This document shows, piece by piece, positions 1 to 8,604 of a DNA stretch of 64,000 nt (position 1 is its first letter; every line of letters starts with the position of its first letter). The stretch lies in assembly GCF_927798175.1 (NCBI RefSeq), contig NZ_CAKMMP010000011.1, forward strand, positions 62,001-126,000. The letters run 5' to 3'. The notes below the pieces were generated by a model. That model did not search any database. It worked only from the letters and a program-made list of their open reading frames with translations, and had not been told where the DNA came from. Origin of the DNA: Paenibacillus sp. JJ-223. GTDB taxonomy: Bacteria; Bacillota; Bacilli; Paenibacillales; Paenibacillaceae. Made by a program: the position numbers and the translations under genes.

Positions 1-20
1 CATCGTTCGCTTCTCCTCCG
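1..20 (-). promoter_or_regulatory. Start codon and RBS of a leftward gene outside the window
   Basis: Read on the minus strand, bases 20 to 1 give CGGAGGAG, a short spacer and ATG at 3-1. This is a strong Shine-Dalgarno eight bases before a start codon, so a minus-strand gene probably begins here with its body to the left of the window. Only the start is visible and the product cannot be named. Confidence 0.45.
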
Positions 21-342
21 TTTTCGCCAACTCGATTGAGTTACCTCTATTCATGGAGCCTCGGCAGCTGCATTGGTTCAGGCGGATATCCCCAACCTAA
101 CCGTCAATGGATCAACCCTGCTCACTGCTTCCTATTTTACACAAAATATCCCATCGATTCACGTATATGTTAAGCAAAAATACGTCAAATCGCTCCTATT
201 TTGTAACGCCTTCATACTTTAACGCTGGAAACTCATAAATAAGTGCAACACTCGGCAAAGAAGTCCCGTCTAGAGAGAATGAACGACCGGTCATTGATAA
301 AATGTGCCAACGTCCATACAAGAATGAAAGGGATGATCAACA
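21..342. other. Left intergenic region
   Basis: This stretch separates the putative leftward gene at the edge from the rightward stalk-domain gene at 343. It is AT-rich around 120-300 and should hold the promoters of both divergent genes. I could not pick a promoter with confidence, and I see no gene or strong hairpin in it. Confidence 0.5.
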
Positions 343-1488
343 ATGAACAACAACATGAAAAAAGTTAGCGCCCTGATGGTTCTCTCTCTGGCACTCGGTG
401 GAGGGGCTGCCTATGCGGCTGAATTAAACAGCGGATCAGACGCGATCCCCGTGAGCAGCCAGGACATCGTTCAGAATACGGTTCAGGGTCAGGGCAAGGC
501 CTTGAGTCCGGTAAAAGTCCATGTCAACGATACCGCCATCGCTGATGGATACTGGAATAAAGACGGAAAAACCCCCATGATCTCGCTGCGCGACCTTGCG
601 GATGCGCTCGGCATTGAACTGACATGGAACAAGGAAAACAAATCCGCCGAATTAAGCAAAGGCAACCTGTGGACGATCGTTACGACAGGAAAAGACCAAT
701 ATTCGTACAACAAAATGCTGTTGACCTTGGGAACTGCCCCTGAAATCACAAACGGCAAGATGTACATACCGGCAGCCTTCGCCGAGAAAGTGCTGCAAGC
801 GCAAGTCAGCACAACGGGCAACCAGGTATCCATCACGTCGGAAGAGCAGGCCAAAACCATCATTGAGCGCGGCGTCATTACAAGCATCAACCAAAAAGAC
901 AAATACGCTTCCGTTCATATCGGCGGCGTCGGCACGTCAGGCATCGTACTCAACGTCGGCGAGGATACCGTGTATCAAACCGCTGATGGCAAAACACTGA
1001 AGCTGGGCGATCTGTCCATCGGCATGACTATTGAAGCAGAGCATGCAATCATCATGACCATGAGCCTGCCGCCACAAACTCCTACCTACCGCATCACCGT
1101 ACTTGATCAAATGGATTCCAAATCGGAAAACTCCGAAGTTCTGGGTACCGCGGGCAAAATCGAACAAGTAACGAGCGAGGGCCATGCCGTTACGCGCATC
1201 GAAATTTCGGGCATCGGGCTGTCTGAGACCTCACAGGACCGCGTCATTCTAAACATCAATGAGGATACCCAAATTGTCGATCCTCAAGGAAAAACGCTGA
1301 AAGCTGACGTGCTGACCAAGGATGCCGCGATTATCGGATTTTACAGCCCACTTCTGACTCGCAGCCTGCCGCCGATCGGAACGGCTTGGAAACTTGTCGT
1401 GGATACGGAAGCTGACGGCACCAGCATGACCGACGGATTGCCGTCTCCGGCAGACAGAGCCGATGGGGCGGAAATTCAACCGAAGTAA
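343..1488 (+). CDS. Secreted copper-amine-oxidase-N-like stalk domain protein
   Basis: This 381-residue exported protein begins with a signal peptide (MKK, then a hydrophobic run ending AAYAAE near residue 27). Residues about 55-170 resemble the copper amine oxidase N-terminal (stalk) domain common in Paenibacillus secreted proteins: MISLRDLADALGI, a charged W-x-K/E-x3 strand, and MYIPAAFAEKVL. No oxidase catalytic domain follows. The C-terminal 200 residues form two related beta-rich repeats (VITSINQKDKYASVHI and AGKIEQVTSEGHAVTRIEI), each with an INEDT- or VGEDT-like turn. The ATG has AGGGATGATC upstream, and the gene ends at a strong hairpin. It is probably a cell-envelope structural or binding protein; the ligand is unknown. 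Confidence 0.8.
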   Translation: MNNNMKKVSALMVLSLALGGGAAYAAELNSGSDAIPVSSQDIVQNTVQGQGKALSPVKVHVNDTAIADGYWNKDGKTPMISLRDLADALGIELTWNKENKSAELSKGNLWTIVTTGKDQYSYNKMLLTLGTAPEITNGKMYIPAAFAEKVLQAQVSTTGNQVSITSEEQAKTIIERGVITSINQKDKYASVHIGGVGTSGIVLNVGEDTVYQTADGKTLKLGDLSIGMTIEAEHAIIMTMSLPPQTPTYRITVLDQMDSKSENSEVLGTAGKIEQVTSEGHAVTRIEISGIGLSETSQDRVILNINEDTQIVDPQGKTLKADVLTKDAAIIGFYSPLLTRSLPPIGTAWKLVVDTEADGTSMTDGLPSPADRADGAEIQPK

Positions 1489-1504
1489 GCTATAGTTTAA
1501 ATGA

Positions 1505-1557
1505 TGCCAAAAACCCTTATTCAGCATGTTCGTCATGCACGAATAAGGGTTTTTGGC
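1505..1557. terminator. Bidirectional terminator
   Basis: The arms GCCAAAAACCCTTATTC and GAATAAGGGTTTTTGGC are perfect complements around an 18-base loop. The A-rich and T-rich arm ends allow use from both strands. It ends the stalk-domain gene on the plus strand and could also serve the leftward Rid gene at 1683. Confidence 0.85.
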
Positions 1558-1682
1558 GTTGATTTGCACCCTGCTTCAAATCAACGAAGCAAAAGATATG
1601 TGCATCCCGCCTGCCCCGCACTTGAGGCCGGAAATGATCGTTTGAGCCGTAATTCATATTGGCTGCGGCGGATTGCGACAGG

Positions 1683-2075
1683 TTACTCGTTCTCTTCGAT
1701 GACGGCTTCCGCTTCAATCTCCACCATCAGCAATGGATCGATCAGCGCACTGACCTCGACCATCGTAGCGACAGGCTGGATTTGGCCAAAAAACTCGCCG
1801 TGTGCTTTTCCGATTTCCTCCCAGCGGGAAATGTCCGTCACGAACATGCGGGTCCGCACAACATGGGACAGATCGGCACCAATTTCCTTCAGGGCTTTTT
1901 CAATCGTCTGCAAAATGAAACGCGTTTGCGCATAAGGATCACCCGCGCCCACAACAACGCCATCCTGCATGGCGGTGGTTCCCGCCACTTCAATGCGGTT
2001 GCCGACACGGATTGCCCTGCAATATCCCACGAGCGGTTCCCATGGGGACCCCGTAAACACCTGCTGCCTGCTCAT
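1683..2075 (-). CDS. Rid family protein (YjgF/YER057c/UK114), atypical
   Basis: At 130 residues this has the usual Rid length and fold signatures: GNRIEVAGTTA, GDPYAQTRFILQTIEKALKE and VVRTRMFVTDISRW. In canonical RidA the enamine/imine deaminase needs an arginine in an ARxxVEVARLP strand. Here the matching strand reads PVATMVEVSALIDP, so that arginine is absent. It is therefore unlikely to be a classical 2-aminoacrylate deaminase and fits one of the other Rid subfamilies. A GAGGGTG RBS precedes the ATG. It stands alone, and a second Rid gene at 36959-37333 keeps the arginine. Confidence 0.85.
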   Translation of the reverse strand: MSRQQVFTGSPWEPLVGYCRAIRVGNRIEVAGTTAMQDGVVVGAGDPYAQTRFILQTIEKALKEIGADLSHVVRTRMFVTDISRWEEIGKAHGEFFGQIQPVATMVEVSALIDPLLMVEIEAEAVIEENE

Positions 2076-2155
2076 ATTGTCACCCTCGCTTATTTGTCAT
2101 TTTTCACCATTGTCGTTTCAATTATATCAGCATGTCCATGTGCCGAACAGCACGT

Positions 2156-2214
2156 AAAAAGCCTCTCGCCCACACGCCGAGTGCATCTTGATGGCGTTTG
2201 TGCGAAAGGCTTTT
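2156..2214. terminator. Terminator after the VanY-like gene
   Basis: The left arm (2156-2178) begins AAAAAGCCT and the right arm (2193-2214) ends AGGCTTTT. They form a long hairpin with a few mismatches and T-rich ends on both strands. It sits 56 bases beyond the stop of the minus-strand carboxypeptidase gene. Confidence 0.8.
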
Positions 2215-2269
2215 GTTCAGAAGCGGACAGGCCCGCTTTTCCGTAGCGGCACTGAGGCCGCAGTCCTCA

Positions 2270-3238
2270 TTAGAGCTTGATGTTGGCTGCGTCGAAGTAT
2301 TCTTCGAGCGTCAGGCCGCTTTTGACGACATCCGGAGCCAAATCTGTGCCGACATAGCGGATATGCCAAGGCTCGTACACATAACCGGTAATGCTCTCCT
2401 TGCCGTCCGGATAACGGATGACGTAACCATATTCGGCTGCATGTTCGGCCAGCCACTGGCCTTCCTTCGATTTGCCGAAGGACTCTTCCAGCACATTGCC
2501 CACGCTTGGGCTCGATACGTCAATGGCAAGACCGGTCTGATGTTCGCTTCGTCCAGGCACGGCGCTGACGCGGGAAGCATATTCTTCCCCTTTGGTTTTG
2601 ACGTTGTTGTTGTAAATGGAAACCTGGCGCTCGTACGAACGATAGCCGGAAACGGCGCGGAGTTCAATGTCGTCCGCTTTTGCACCTGCAAACAGCTTCT
2701 CCAGCGCCTCAGCGGCTTCTTTGCGCATATGGCGCTTCTCATGCGGTCCGTCAAAGGAAAACGGCACGTTCGGTTCGACCAGATCATTCGGTTCATAGCC
2801 TTCCGGCAGGCTGCGCTGTTTGTTAACGATGACGGTCATCGCTTCGGCATTGGTCACGACGGATTGCCCGTCGATCGTATTCTGCAGGGCACTGACGCTG
2901 CGTTTCTCCATCAGGGCAGCTGAGACTGCGGTTTCTCCGCCCCCGCTGCCGCCTTCGGCAGCCTGTCCTTCGCCGGCAGAGGAATTCCCCTCGCCGTTTC
3001 CGCCGGTTTCAGCCGAAGCATCGCCGTTGCCAGCGGACGGTTGTCCATCACCGCCGTGATCCTCGGTAAAATGAACGGTCGTTCCGTCGGTTCCCTGCAC
3101 GGTGTCCCCGCCTGCGTTCAGGCCCGCCTTGCCATCGGTGCCGGAACTGTCCTGACATGCGGTCAGCAGTGCCGCACATATCATGAAGGAAGACAGCATA
3201 ACCACAATGCGGCGCTGTCTGCTGTTACTGTTTTTCAT
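2270..3238 (-). CDS. M15 family D-alanyl-D-alanine carboxypeptidase, lipoprotein (VanY-like)
   Basis: This 322-residue protein is predicted to trim the C-terminal D-Ala of peptidoglycan stem peptides outside the membrane. It starts with a lipoprotein signal (MICAALLTAC, lipid-acceptor Cys28). A Gly/Ser/Glu-rich, probably disordered linker runs to about residue 105. The VanY catalytic domain fills 135-322: SGYRSYERQ (197-205), the zinc motif SEHQTGLAID with His233 and Asp240, and the EPWHIRYVG motif with His292. All expected zinc and catalytic residues are present. The start is set by GATAGGAG upstream of the ATG. It is monocistronic, with its own terminator. No vancomycin-resistance genes are nearby, so a housekeeping or spore-cortex role is more likely. 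Confidence 0.9.
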   Translation of the reverse strand: MKNSNSRQRRIVVMLSSFMICAALLTACQDSSGTDGKAGLNAGGDTVQGTDGTTVHFTEDHGGDGQPSAGNGDASAETGGNGEGNSSAGEGQAAEGGSGGGETAVSAALMEKRSVSALQNTIDGQSVVTNAEAMTVIVNKQRSLPEGYEPNDLVEPNVPFSFDGPHEKRHMRKEAAEALEKLFAGAKADDIELRAVSGYRSYERQVSIYNNNVKTKGEEYASRVSAVPGRSEHQTGLAIDVSSPSVGNVLEESFGKSKEGQWLAEHAAEYGYVIRYPDGKESITGYVYEPWHIRYVGTDLAPDVVKSGLTLEEYFDAANIKL

Positions 3239-3587
3239 GTTATAACTCCTATCCTGTAATCAATTTGATGAATTCGAATGATGTCAAATCCCGGTCGGCG
3301 GACAAGCTTTTCCCCTTTTGAATTAGACGAACGAAGGAAAAGGCATGCATTCAGCCAAGCCGGTTCACGGGGAAACGGCAACACCTTGCGGTCTGCCTTC
3401 CCCTGCGACAGTATACCTTAAAAGAACGCGAACCTCCACCGGCAATGCCATCCTTGAGAGGTTTTCTCCTCTCATCATGGCGTACGGACGGCCGTATGGG
3501 TCCGTTTTCGGCCTTTTAGGGCATCCCCTGGTCCAATGCGAACAAGCGGGGATGCATTCGCATCTCCCGCTTCGTTTAACCCCGATA
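3239..3587. other. Intergenic region
   Basis: This 349-base gap carries the upstream region of the VanY-like gene and the downstream region of the SWIM gene. A short inverted repeat (GAGAGG/CCTCTC near 3456-3473) has no T-tract. I see no gene, RNA or clear promoter here. Confidence 0.5.
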
Positions 3588-4379
3588 TCACGTCTTTGCC
3601 TTGCTGTCCTTCTGCGGCCGGACAGCCTGCCAGAGCCGCGCGGCGACCCGCTCGCGGATCAGAGCCAGGCCTGCTGCCGCCGGCTTGCCCGGCAGCAGCG
3701 CTTCCAGCTGCGGCAGTGCCGGGGGCTTGCCCGGCTCGGCCAGCTGCACCTGCACGGCGCCGAAGCCCGGCCCGGGCTGGTGCAGCGCGCCGTCAGCGGC
3801 TGCCTCGGCGATCCACTCGCCGACGGCCGCGCCGCCTTCGCCGCCGCGCGCCTGCGGGCGGCCCGCCGTCTCCGCGGCGCGGCTGGCGCCGTTTGGATCA
3901 TCGGCCAGAGCTTCGGCCCATGATCCAAACACGCCGGCGAGCAGCGCTTCGCGCGGCAGGCCGGCCTGCGCCAGCTGCTGCAGCGGCTCAGCCGCGCAGC
4001 GGGCCGGGGCGGCGCGCACGGCGGCGGCCGCATGGGCGCAGCCCGCGCGGCCGCAGGTGCACGCGCCGGCCTCGGGCGCCGCCGGCAGCAGCCCGGCGAG
4101 CTCTGCCGGGGCCGGGCCGCCGCGCAGCAGCGCGTACAGCGCCTGCGGGCGCCGACGCAGCTCGGCCAGCAGGGCGGCGCGGGCGCCGGCGTCCAGATGC
4201 GCCTGCACGACCGTCACCGTGAACGGGCCGGCGCCGGAATCCGCCAGGTCCGGCTCCGCTCCAGTTGCCTGCATCCCGGCATGATGCCCGGATGCGGGGC
4301 TTACTTCCGCCGTCCACGCTCCGGGAGCGGAAGACGGCTGCATCTGCAGTTGCACGTTCCATTGATCGCTCACGTCCAT
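3588..4379 (-). CDS. SWIM zinc-finger protein linked to SNF2 helicase
   Basis: This is a 263-residue protein, or 261 if the GTG at 4373 is used; that GTG is better spaced from the GGGGG Shine-Dalgarno than the ATG at 4379. It contains CTCGRAGCAH (Cys107, Cys109, Cys114, His116), which fits the CxCx(n)CxH SWIM finger with an unusually short n of 4. SWIM proteins often accompany bacterial SNF2 helicases and are thought to bind DNA or protein. The gene follows the SNF2 gene by 46 bases, so the two are co-transcribed. Its composition is extreme: long runs are almost wholly G and C and the protein is Ala/Pro/Arg-rich, unlike its neighbours. The molecular role is inferred from context only. Confidence 0.7.
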   Translation of the reverse strand: MDVSDQWNVQLQMQPSSAPGAWTAEVSPASGHHAGMQATGAEPDLADSGAGPFTVTVVQAHLDAGARAALLAELRRRPQALYALLRGGPAPAELAGLLPAAPEAGACTCGRAGCAHAAAAVRAAPARCAAEPLQQLAQAGLPREALLAGVFGSWAEALADDPNGASRAAETAGRPQARGGEGGAAVGEWIAEAAADGALHQPGPGFGAVQVQLAEPGKPPALPQLEALLPGKPAAAGLALIRERVAARLWQAVRPQKDSKAKT

Positions 4380-4425
4380 CCCCCTTTCGCTTCTTTGATC
4401 CCGAGCCGACTGCCCGGGTCCTGTT

Positions 4426-7400
4426 CTACAGCCAGGTCTCTCCCTGGAGCGAGATCAGGCCGCGCAGTTCCTCGTCCGACATCTCGGTCAGCCAGTTCTC
4501 GCCGGAGCCGACCACCTGCTCGGAGAGCGCCTTTTTGCTCTCGATCAGCTCATCGATGCGTTCCTCCAGCGTTCCTTGGCAGATCAGCTTGTGAACCTGC
4601 ACGTTGCGATTCTGTCCGATCCGGAACACGCGATCCGTTGCCTGGTTCTCCACGGCCGGGTTCCACCAACGATCATAATGGATAACATGGCTTGCCCGGG
4701 TCAAGTTCAAGCCGACGCCGCCTGCGCGAAGCGAGAGCACAAACAGGGAGGGTCCTCCCCCCTTCTGGAACGTATCGACCATTTCGTCCCGCTGAGCCTT
4801 CGAAACGCCGCCGTGCAGGAAATAAGGCTCTTCCTCGTACCTTTGAGCCAAACGCGACACGAGCAGCTCGCCCATAGCGACGTACTGGGTAAAGATCAAC
4901 GCGGACTCTCCGTTGTCCCGTATGGCATCGATCAGCTCCAGCAGGCGTTCCATTTTGCCCGACGCCTCGTTCTTGGCATGGTCTTTACGCTGGCTATCGA
5001 TCAGCACCGGATGGTCGCAAATTTGCTTCAGCTTCGTGAGCGAAGACAATACGATCCCTTTGCGAGCTATGCCGCCCCGACCGTCCAAACCGCCCATCAG
5101 CTCATCGACTACCCGCTGGTACAACACGGCCTGTTCCGGCGTAAGGGAGCAGTATGACTTCAGTTCCAGCTTCTCCGGCAAATCCTTGCGGATATCCGGG
5201 TCGCTTTTGAGCCTGCGCAGCATGAACGGGGACACCAAACGGTGCAGTTCTCGCAATGCCGCGCTGTTCTCTTCCGCTGTGCCCGCACCGGAGTAGCGCT
5301 GACGGAACGACGTCGCCGTGCCCAAATATCCCGGATTAAGAAACTGGAAGATGGACCATAACTCGCTCAGCCGGTTTTCAACAGGCGTGCCTGTCATCGC
5401 GATCCGATGCGGCGCGGACAAACGCATGACGCTCTGCGCCTGTTTGGTGCGGTAATTTTTGATATACTGCGCTTCGTCCAGCACAACGGTGGACCAATGC
5501 AGGGAAGCCAAATCCGGGCCGTCCCTGCCTGCCAGGTGATACGTGGTCAGCACGATGTCATGCCCGCCGGCCTCTGCCCGGAATGCTTCCCCATGCAGAC
5601 GCTGTCCGCCATGATGAATGTAAAGGGACAAATCGGGGGCAAAGCGTTTCAGTTCGCGCTGCCAGTTCCCCAGCAGGGATGTCGGACAAACGATCAATGC
5701 AGGCGAACCCTCCTGCCCGGAAAAGGCTGAATCCGTCCGTTCCTTCAGCCCATCGTCACCCATACCAAGATTGTCCTGCTCATTCGCTTCCTCAGCCGCC
5801 ATCTGTTTCTCTTCGTGTTTCAAATCGAGCAGGCAGGTGATCACCTGAATGGTCTTTCCAAGCCCCATGTCGTCTGCGAGACATACGCCGAAGCCAAGCT
5901 CGCGCATGGCCGACAGCCATTGATACCCCCGTTCCTGATAAGGACGAAGCTCCCCGTGCAGCTCTTCGGGCACCGTGCGGGGTTCAATGCTGCGCAGCAC
6001 TTGCCCGTCGAGCAGGAAGGACAGCAGGCCTTCCGATTCCGCCCCGAATACGGACAATCCTTTCCATGCGGCGTCTTCTCCTTCTCCGGCGACCAGATGC
6101 AGCCATTCGGAAAGAGGCATGTACTGCTCTTCTTCTTTTTTCATGTATCGCAGCACCTGGCGAATTTCCTTGGTATCCACTTCGATCCATTCGCCGCGGA
6201 ACATGATATAAGGCACGGTCGCTTCCGCAAGCGCGGCCAGCTCCTCTGCCGTTACCGGTTTGCCGTCGAGCATCGGCTCCGCCTTGAAAGCCACCAGCTG
6301 CTCCATGCCAAGCGCTGAAGGCGAGCCGGGCGCCCGTTCAGTCCCGGAACCGAGCATCTGCAGGCGCAGGCCCGCCCGCCGTTTGCCGGAACGCGTCCAA
6401 CGGGAAGGCATGAGCACCGTCACGCCCGCTTTTTGCAGCCGCGGCACGCCATGCGTCAAAAATTCGAAAAAGACGAACGGCTCCAGCTCGATTTTTTCCG
6501 GATACGGCCGCAGCAAAGCGGCCTCCAGTTCGTGGGCCAGCTCCCCCGCACGCCCGAGCGCCATCAAAAACTGCTCCGCGATGGACGGGTAGGTAATCCT
6601 GCCCCGATGAAGATCCTTCTCAGGATGCGCCCATACGGCCTTTGCCGGCAGCCTGATTCCCGGCTCCTGCACGCTCTCTGCCCAAAACGTAATGCCCCAT
6701 GACGATTCCTGGTCGCCCAGCGGCGGCTCCAGACGAAGAGCGAGCTTCAACTCGCCCTCGTTCTGAACCGGCTCTTCGCTGCGCACCACCGGCATCATCG
6801 TACCGCCCGCCTCCTGAACGGTATCGATGAACTCGGCCATTTCCTCTGTCGAGCCCTGCACCGTTACCGGACGGAACATGGAAATCAGGCTATTCCACCA
6901 CAGCTCGCTCACCGGTGAAATTCCCCGCCGGAACGGCGTGCGGTAGCGGGACATTTCACTATCCATGCCTTCAAGCTCTTTCGTGACGAAGGCGTTAATC
7001 ATTCCGCTCATAAAAGAATACAGTACGGCCGCCGCTGCTTCCTGGCGCGTTTCCGGCTCCATCGAGGCATATACTCCCGGAGCCGACAAACCGATGGGCG
7101 GCATCGCTTCCGCCAATTCGCGGAAACGTTCCGCGTCCGCCTTCTGCACGAGACGCGGTCTCCAAATCCCCGTCAGCGTTTCCTGGCCGGAACGGCGTCT
7201 GGCTCCCGTTTTGGCTGCAAATTCGGCAGACGGCGCAATTTCCCCGCGCAGCAGGAGCTCCTGCGCAAACCTCGCGGCCTTGACCCAATAGGCAAGCTCT
7301 TGCCCGGGTTGGATGCCCGCTGCGTTCAGAATGCTTTCGTCATAATGAAGCAACAGCTTGAATGTATCCCTCGGCGAAACAGCCAAACCTTCCAACGTGC

Positions 7401-7632
7401 GGCCGAGCAGCTGTCGACGCCTCGTTCCCTTTGCTTCCGACGCATTCCTCATCGGATTCGGCCAGCGCAGCTCTGCCAGGCGCAGGGCGGCAGGCTGAAG
7501 CAGACGACCCCCGTCGCCGAAGCTCAGCCTTCTCACCACATGACTCCACGCGTCCACGCGCGGCTCCGATGTTTCTCCGGAAAAACAAAAAAATACGTCA
7601 CCAAGCCATACTCCATACAACGATTGCATCAT
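4426..7632 (-). CDS. SNF2 family DEAD/DEAH-box helicase
   Basis: This 1068-residue ATP-dependent DNA translocase has about 500 N-terminal residues of the region usual in bacterial SNF2 proteins, then the two RecA-like lobes. Visible motifs are Walker A LADDMGLGKT (about 585-594), the DEAQYIKN Walker B box (about 718), TGTPVENRLSELWSIFQF (motif III region), and C-terminal lobe motifs SLRAGGVGLNLT, HYDRWWNPAVENQATDR and FRIGQ. Length and motif order match the standalone bacterial family, which is not part of a restriction system here. GGGAG precedes the ATGATG start. The SWIM gene lies directly downstream. A role in DNA repair or transcription remodelling is likely but not shown by the sequence. 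Confidence 0.95.
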   Translation of the reverse strand: MMQSLYGVWLGDVFFCFSGETSEPRVDAWSHVVRRLSFGDGGRLLQPAALRLAELRWPNPMRNASEAKGTRRRQLLGRTLEGLAVSPRDTFKLLLHYDESILNAAGIQPGQELAYWVKAARFAQELLLRGEIAPSAEFAAKTGARRRSGQETLTGIWRPRLVQKADAERFRELAEAMPPIGLSAPGVYASMEPETRQEAAAAVLYSFMSGMINAFVTKELEGMDSEMSRYRTPFRRGISPVSELWWNSLISMFRPVTVQGSTEEMAEFIDTVQEAGGTMMPVVRSEEPVQNEGELKLALRLEPPLGDQESSWGITFWAESVQEPGIRLPAKAVWAHPEKDLHRGRITYPSIAEQFLMALGRAGELAHELEAALLRPYPEKIELEPFVFFEFLTHGVPRLQKAGVTVLMPSRWTRSGKRRAGLRLQMLGSGTERAPGSPSALGMEQLVAFKAEPMLDGKPVTAEELAALAEATVPYIMFRGEWIEVDTKEIRQVLRYMKKEEEQYMPLSEWLHLVAGEGEDAAWKGLSVFGAESEGLLSFLLDGQVLRSIEPRTVPEELHGELRPYQERGYQWLSAMRELGFGVCLADDMGLGKTIQVITCLLDLKHEEKQMAAEEANEQDNLGMGDDGLKERTDSAFSGQEGSPALIVCPTSLLGNWQRELKRFAPDLSLYIHHGGQRLHGEAFRAEAGGHDIVLTTYHLAGRDGPDLASLHWSTVVLDEAQYIKNYRTKQAQSVMRLSAPHRIAMTGTPVENRLSELWSIFQFLNPGYLGTATSFRQRYSGAGTAEENSAALRELHRLVSPFMLRRLKSDPDIRKDLPEKLELKSYCSLTPEQAVLYQRVVDELMGGLDGRGGIARKGIVLSSLTKLKQICDHPVLIDSQRKDHAKNEASGKMERLLELIDAIRDNGESALIFTQYVAMGELLVSRLAQRYEEEPYFLHGGVSKAQRDEMVDTFQKGGGPSLFVLSLRAGGVGLNLTRASHVIHYDRWWNPAVENQATDRVFRIGQNRNVQVHKLICQGTLEERIDELIESKKALSEQVVGSGENWLTEMSDEELRGLISLQGETWL

Positions 7633-7870
7633 TACAGTCTCCCGTCATTCCTTTGCATTGTTACTCTCCATCATATACGAAAATGCCTGGATTTAAAAAC
7701 CTCTACAAACAAAAAAACAGATTTGGCCCCCTCTCCATGGCTTACAACCATATCGGCAGCATTTTGTTGCCGCCCCACTTACCCCAAAAAATAAATGCCC
7801 CTTCCCGGTCGGGAGAGGAGCATCGCTAGGTTCATATGTGGTATCCGGTCTGATTTTTGAAAATTCTCTC

Positions 7871-7902
7871 TATGCGTTCGGCAGGTTATGCGTTCGGCAG
7901 GT
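7871..7902. repeat. 16-bp perfect tandem duplication at the cheW stop
   Basis: TATGCGTTCGGCAGGT occurs twice in immediate succession (7871-7886 and 7887-7902). The duplication covers the last codons and stop of the CheW gene, so a copy of the terminal Leu-Pro-Asn-Ala codons lies just past the real stop. Confidence 0.9.
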
Positions 7903-8317
7903 CGCCCAGAATAACGTCCAAATCGAGAATGCCCGCTTCATGATCCTCCGCGTGCGCGATTCCCTTAAACGCTCCCTTCATGTAGCGATTGTACTTCTCC
8001 GACGGCTCCACAATCTCTTTGTAGGAAACGATGGAATCCACGGAATCCACGATAAGCGGCACGTTTGCTCCTTGATAAGGGACAACGATGATGCGGTTCG
8101 AAGACGTGGTTTCATCTTCGGGAATGCCCAGCAATGCACGCAAGCTGACCACGGAGACCACTTTGCCGTACAGCGTTGCAAACCCTTTTACCGCGCCGGT
8201 GTTGAACGGGCTTGAGGTGATCGGGACCATTTTAATGACCTCATGCACTTGGTGAATCGGCAGCGCGCAGACCTGTTCTCCCACGGAGAAATGGATATAC
8301 TGAATTTCGTCATTCAT
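7886..8317 (-). CDS. cheW: CheW-like chemotaxis adaptor protein
   Basis: This 143-residue single-domain CheW protein would couple chemoreceptors to the CheA kinase at the membrane. Typical features are YIHFSVGEQVCALPIHQVHEVI at the N-terminus, FNTGAVKGFATLYGKVVSVVSL (usually IRG.V.PVI.L) and the VDSVDSI strand. The domain is complete and of normal length. It stands alone, away from any flagellar or che operon, so it may serve a particular receptor set such as the MCP at 57.5 kb. The RBS is weak (GGTATGG). A 16-bp tandem duplication spans the stop codon. Confidence 0.85.
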   Translation of the reverse strand: MNDEIQYIHFSVGEQVCALPIHQVHEVIKMVPITSSPFNTGAVKGFATLYGKVVSVVSLRALLGIPEDETTSSNRIIVVPYQGANVPLIVDSVDSIVSYKEIVEPSEKYNRYMKGAFKGIAHAEDHEAGILDLDVILGDLPNA

Positions 8318-8604
8318 AAGTTGTCCATACCCTTTCGGATTTCGTAATTATGTAGCGTAATACTTCTGGCCTTAACGGCTTTGCTTCCAAAACCCTGGAC
8401 GCTTTCTATAGTATAAAGCAGTTACTGTTAAGGTGAAGTCTACCATACCCGTTCTCAAAATCAAGACTGAATTGTCGGTTTTTGGCGCCGTTTTGTACAA
8501 GGGCCTATGGTCAAGTCCCTCACGAGTCAGCATGCTTCTAAACCAATTGCAAATCGCATGCCCTCATCAACATTCGGCAGAATCCGCATCTGGCATTCTG
8601 CGAT

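Noticed and set aside
2198..2923. Long plus-strand frame opposite the VanY-like gene
   Set aside because: It lacks family motifs and is antisense to a gene with full catalytic residues.
2270..3238. Acquired vancomycin resistance (vanY)
   Set aside because: No vanHAX or VanRS genes nearby; VanY-like lipoproteins are normal in this group.
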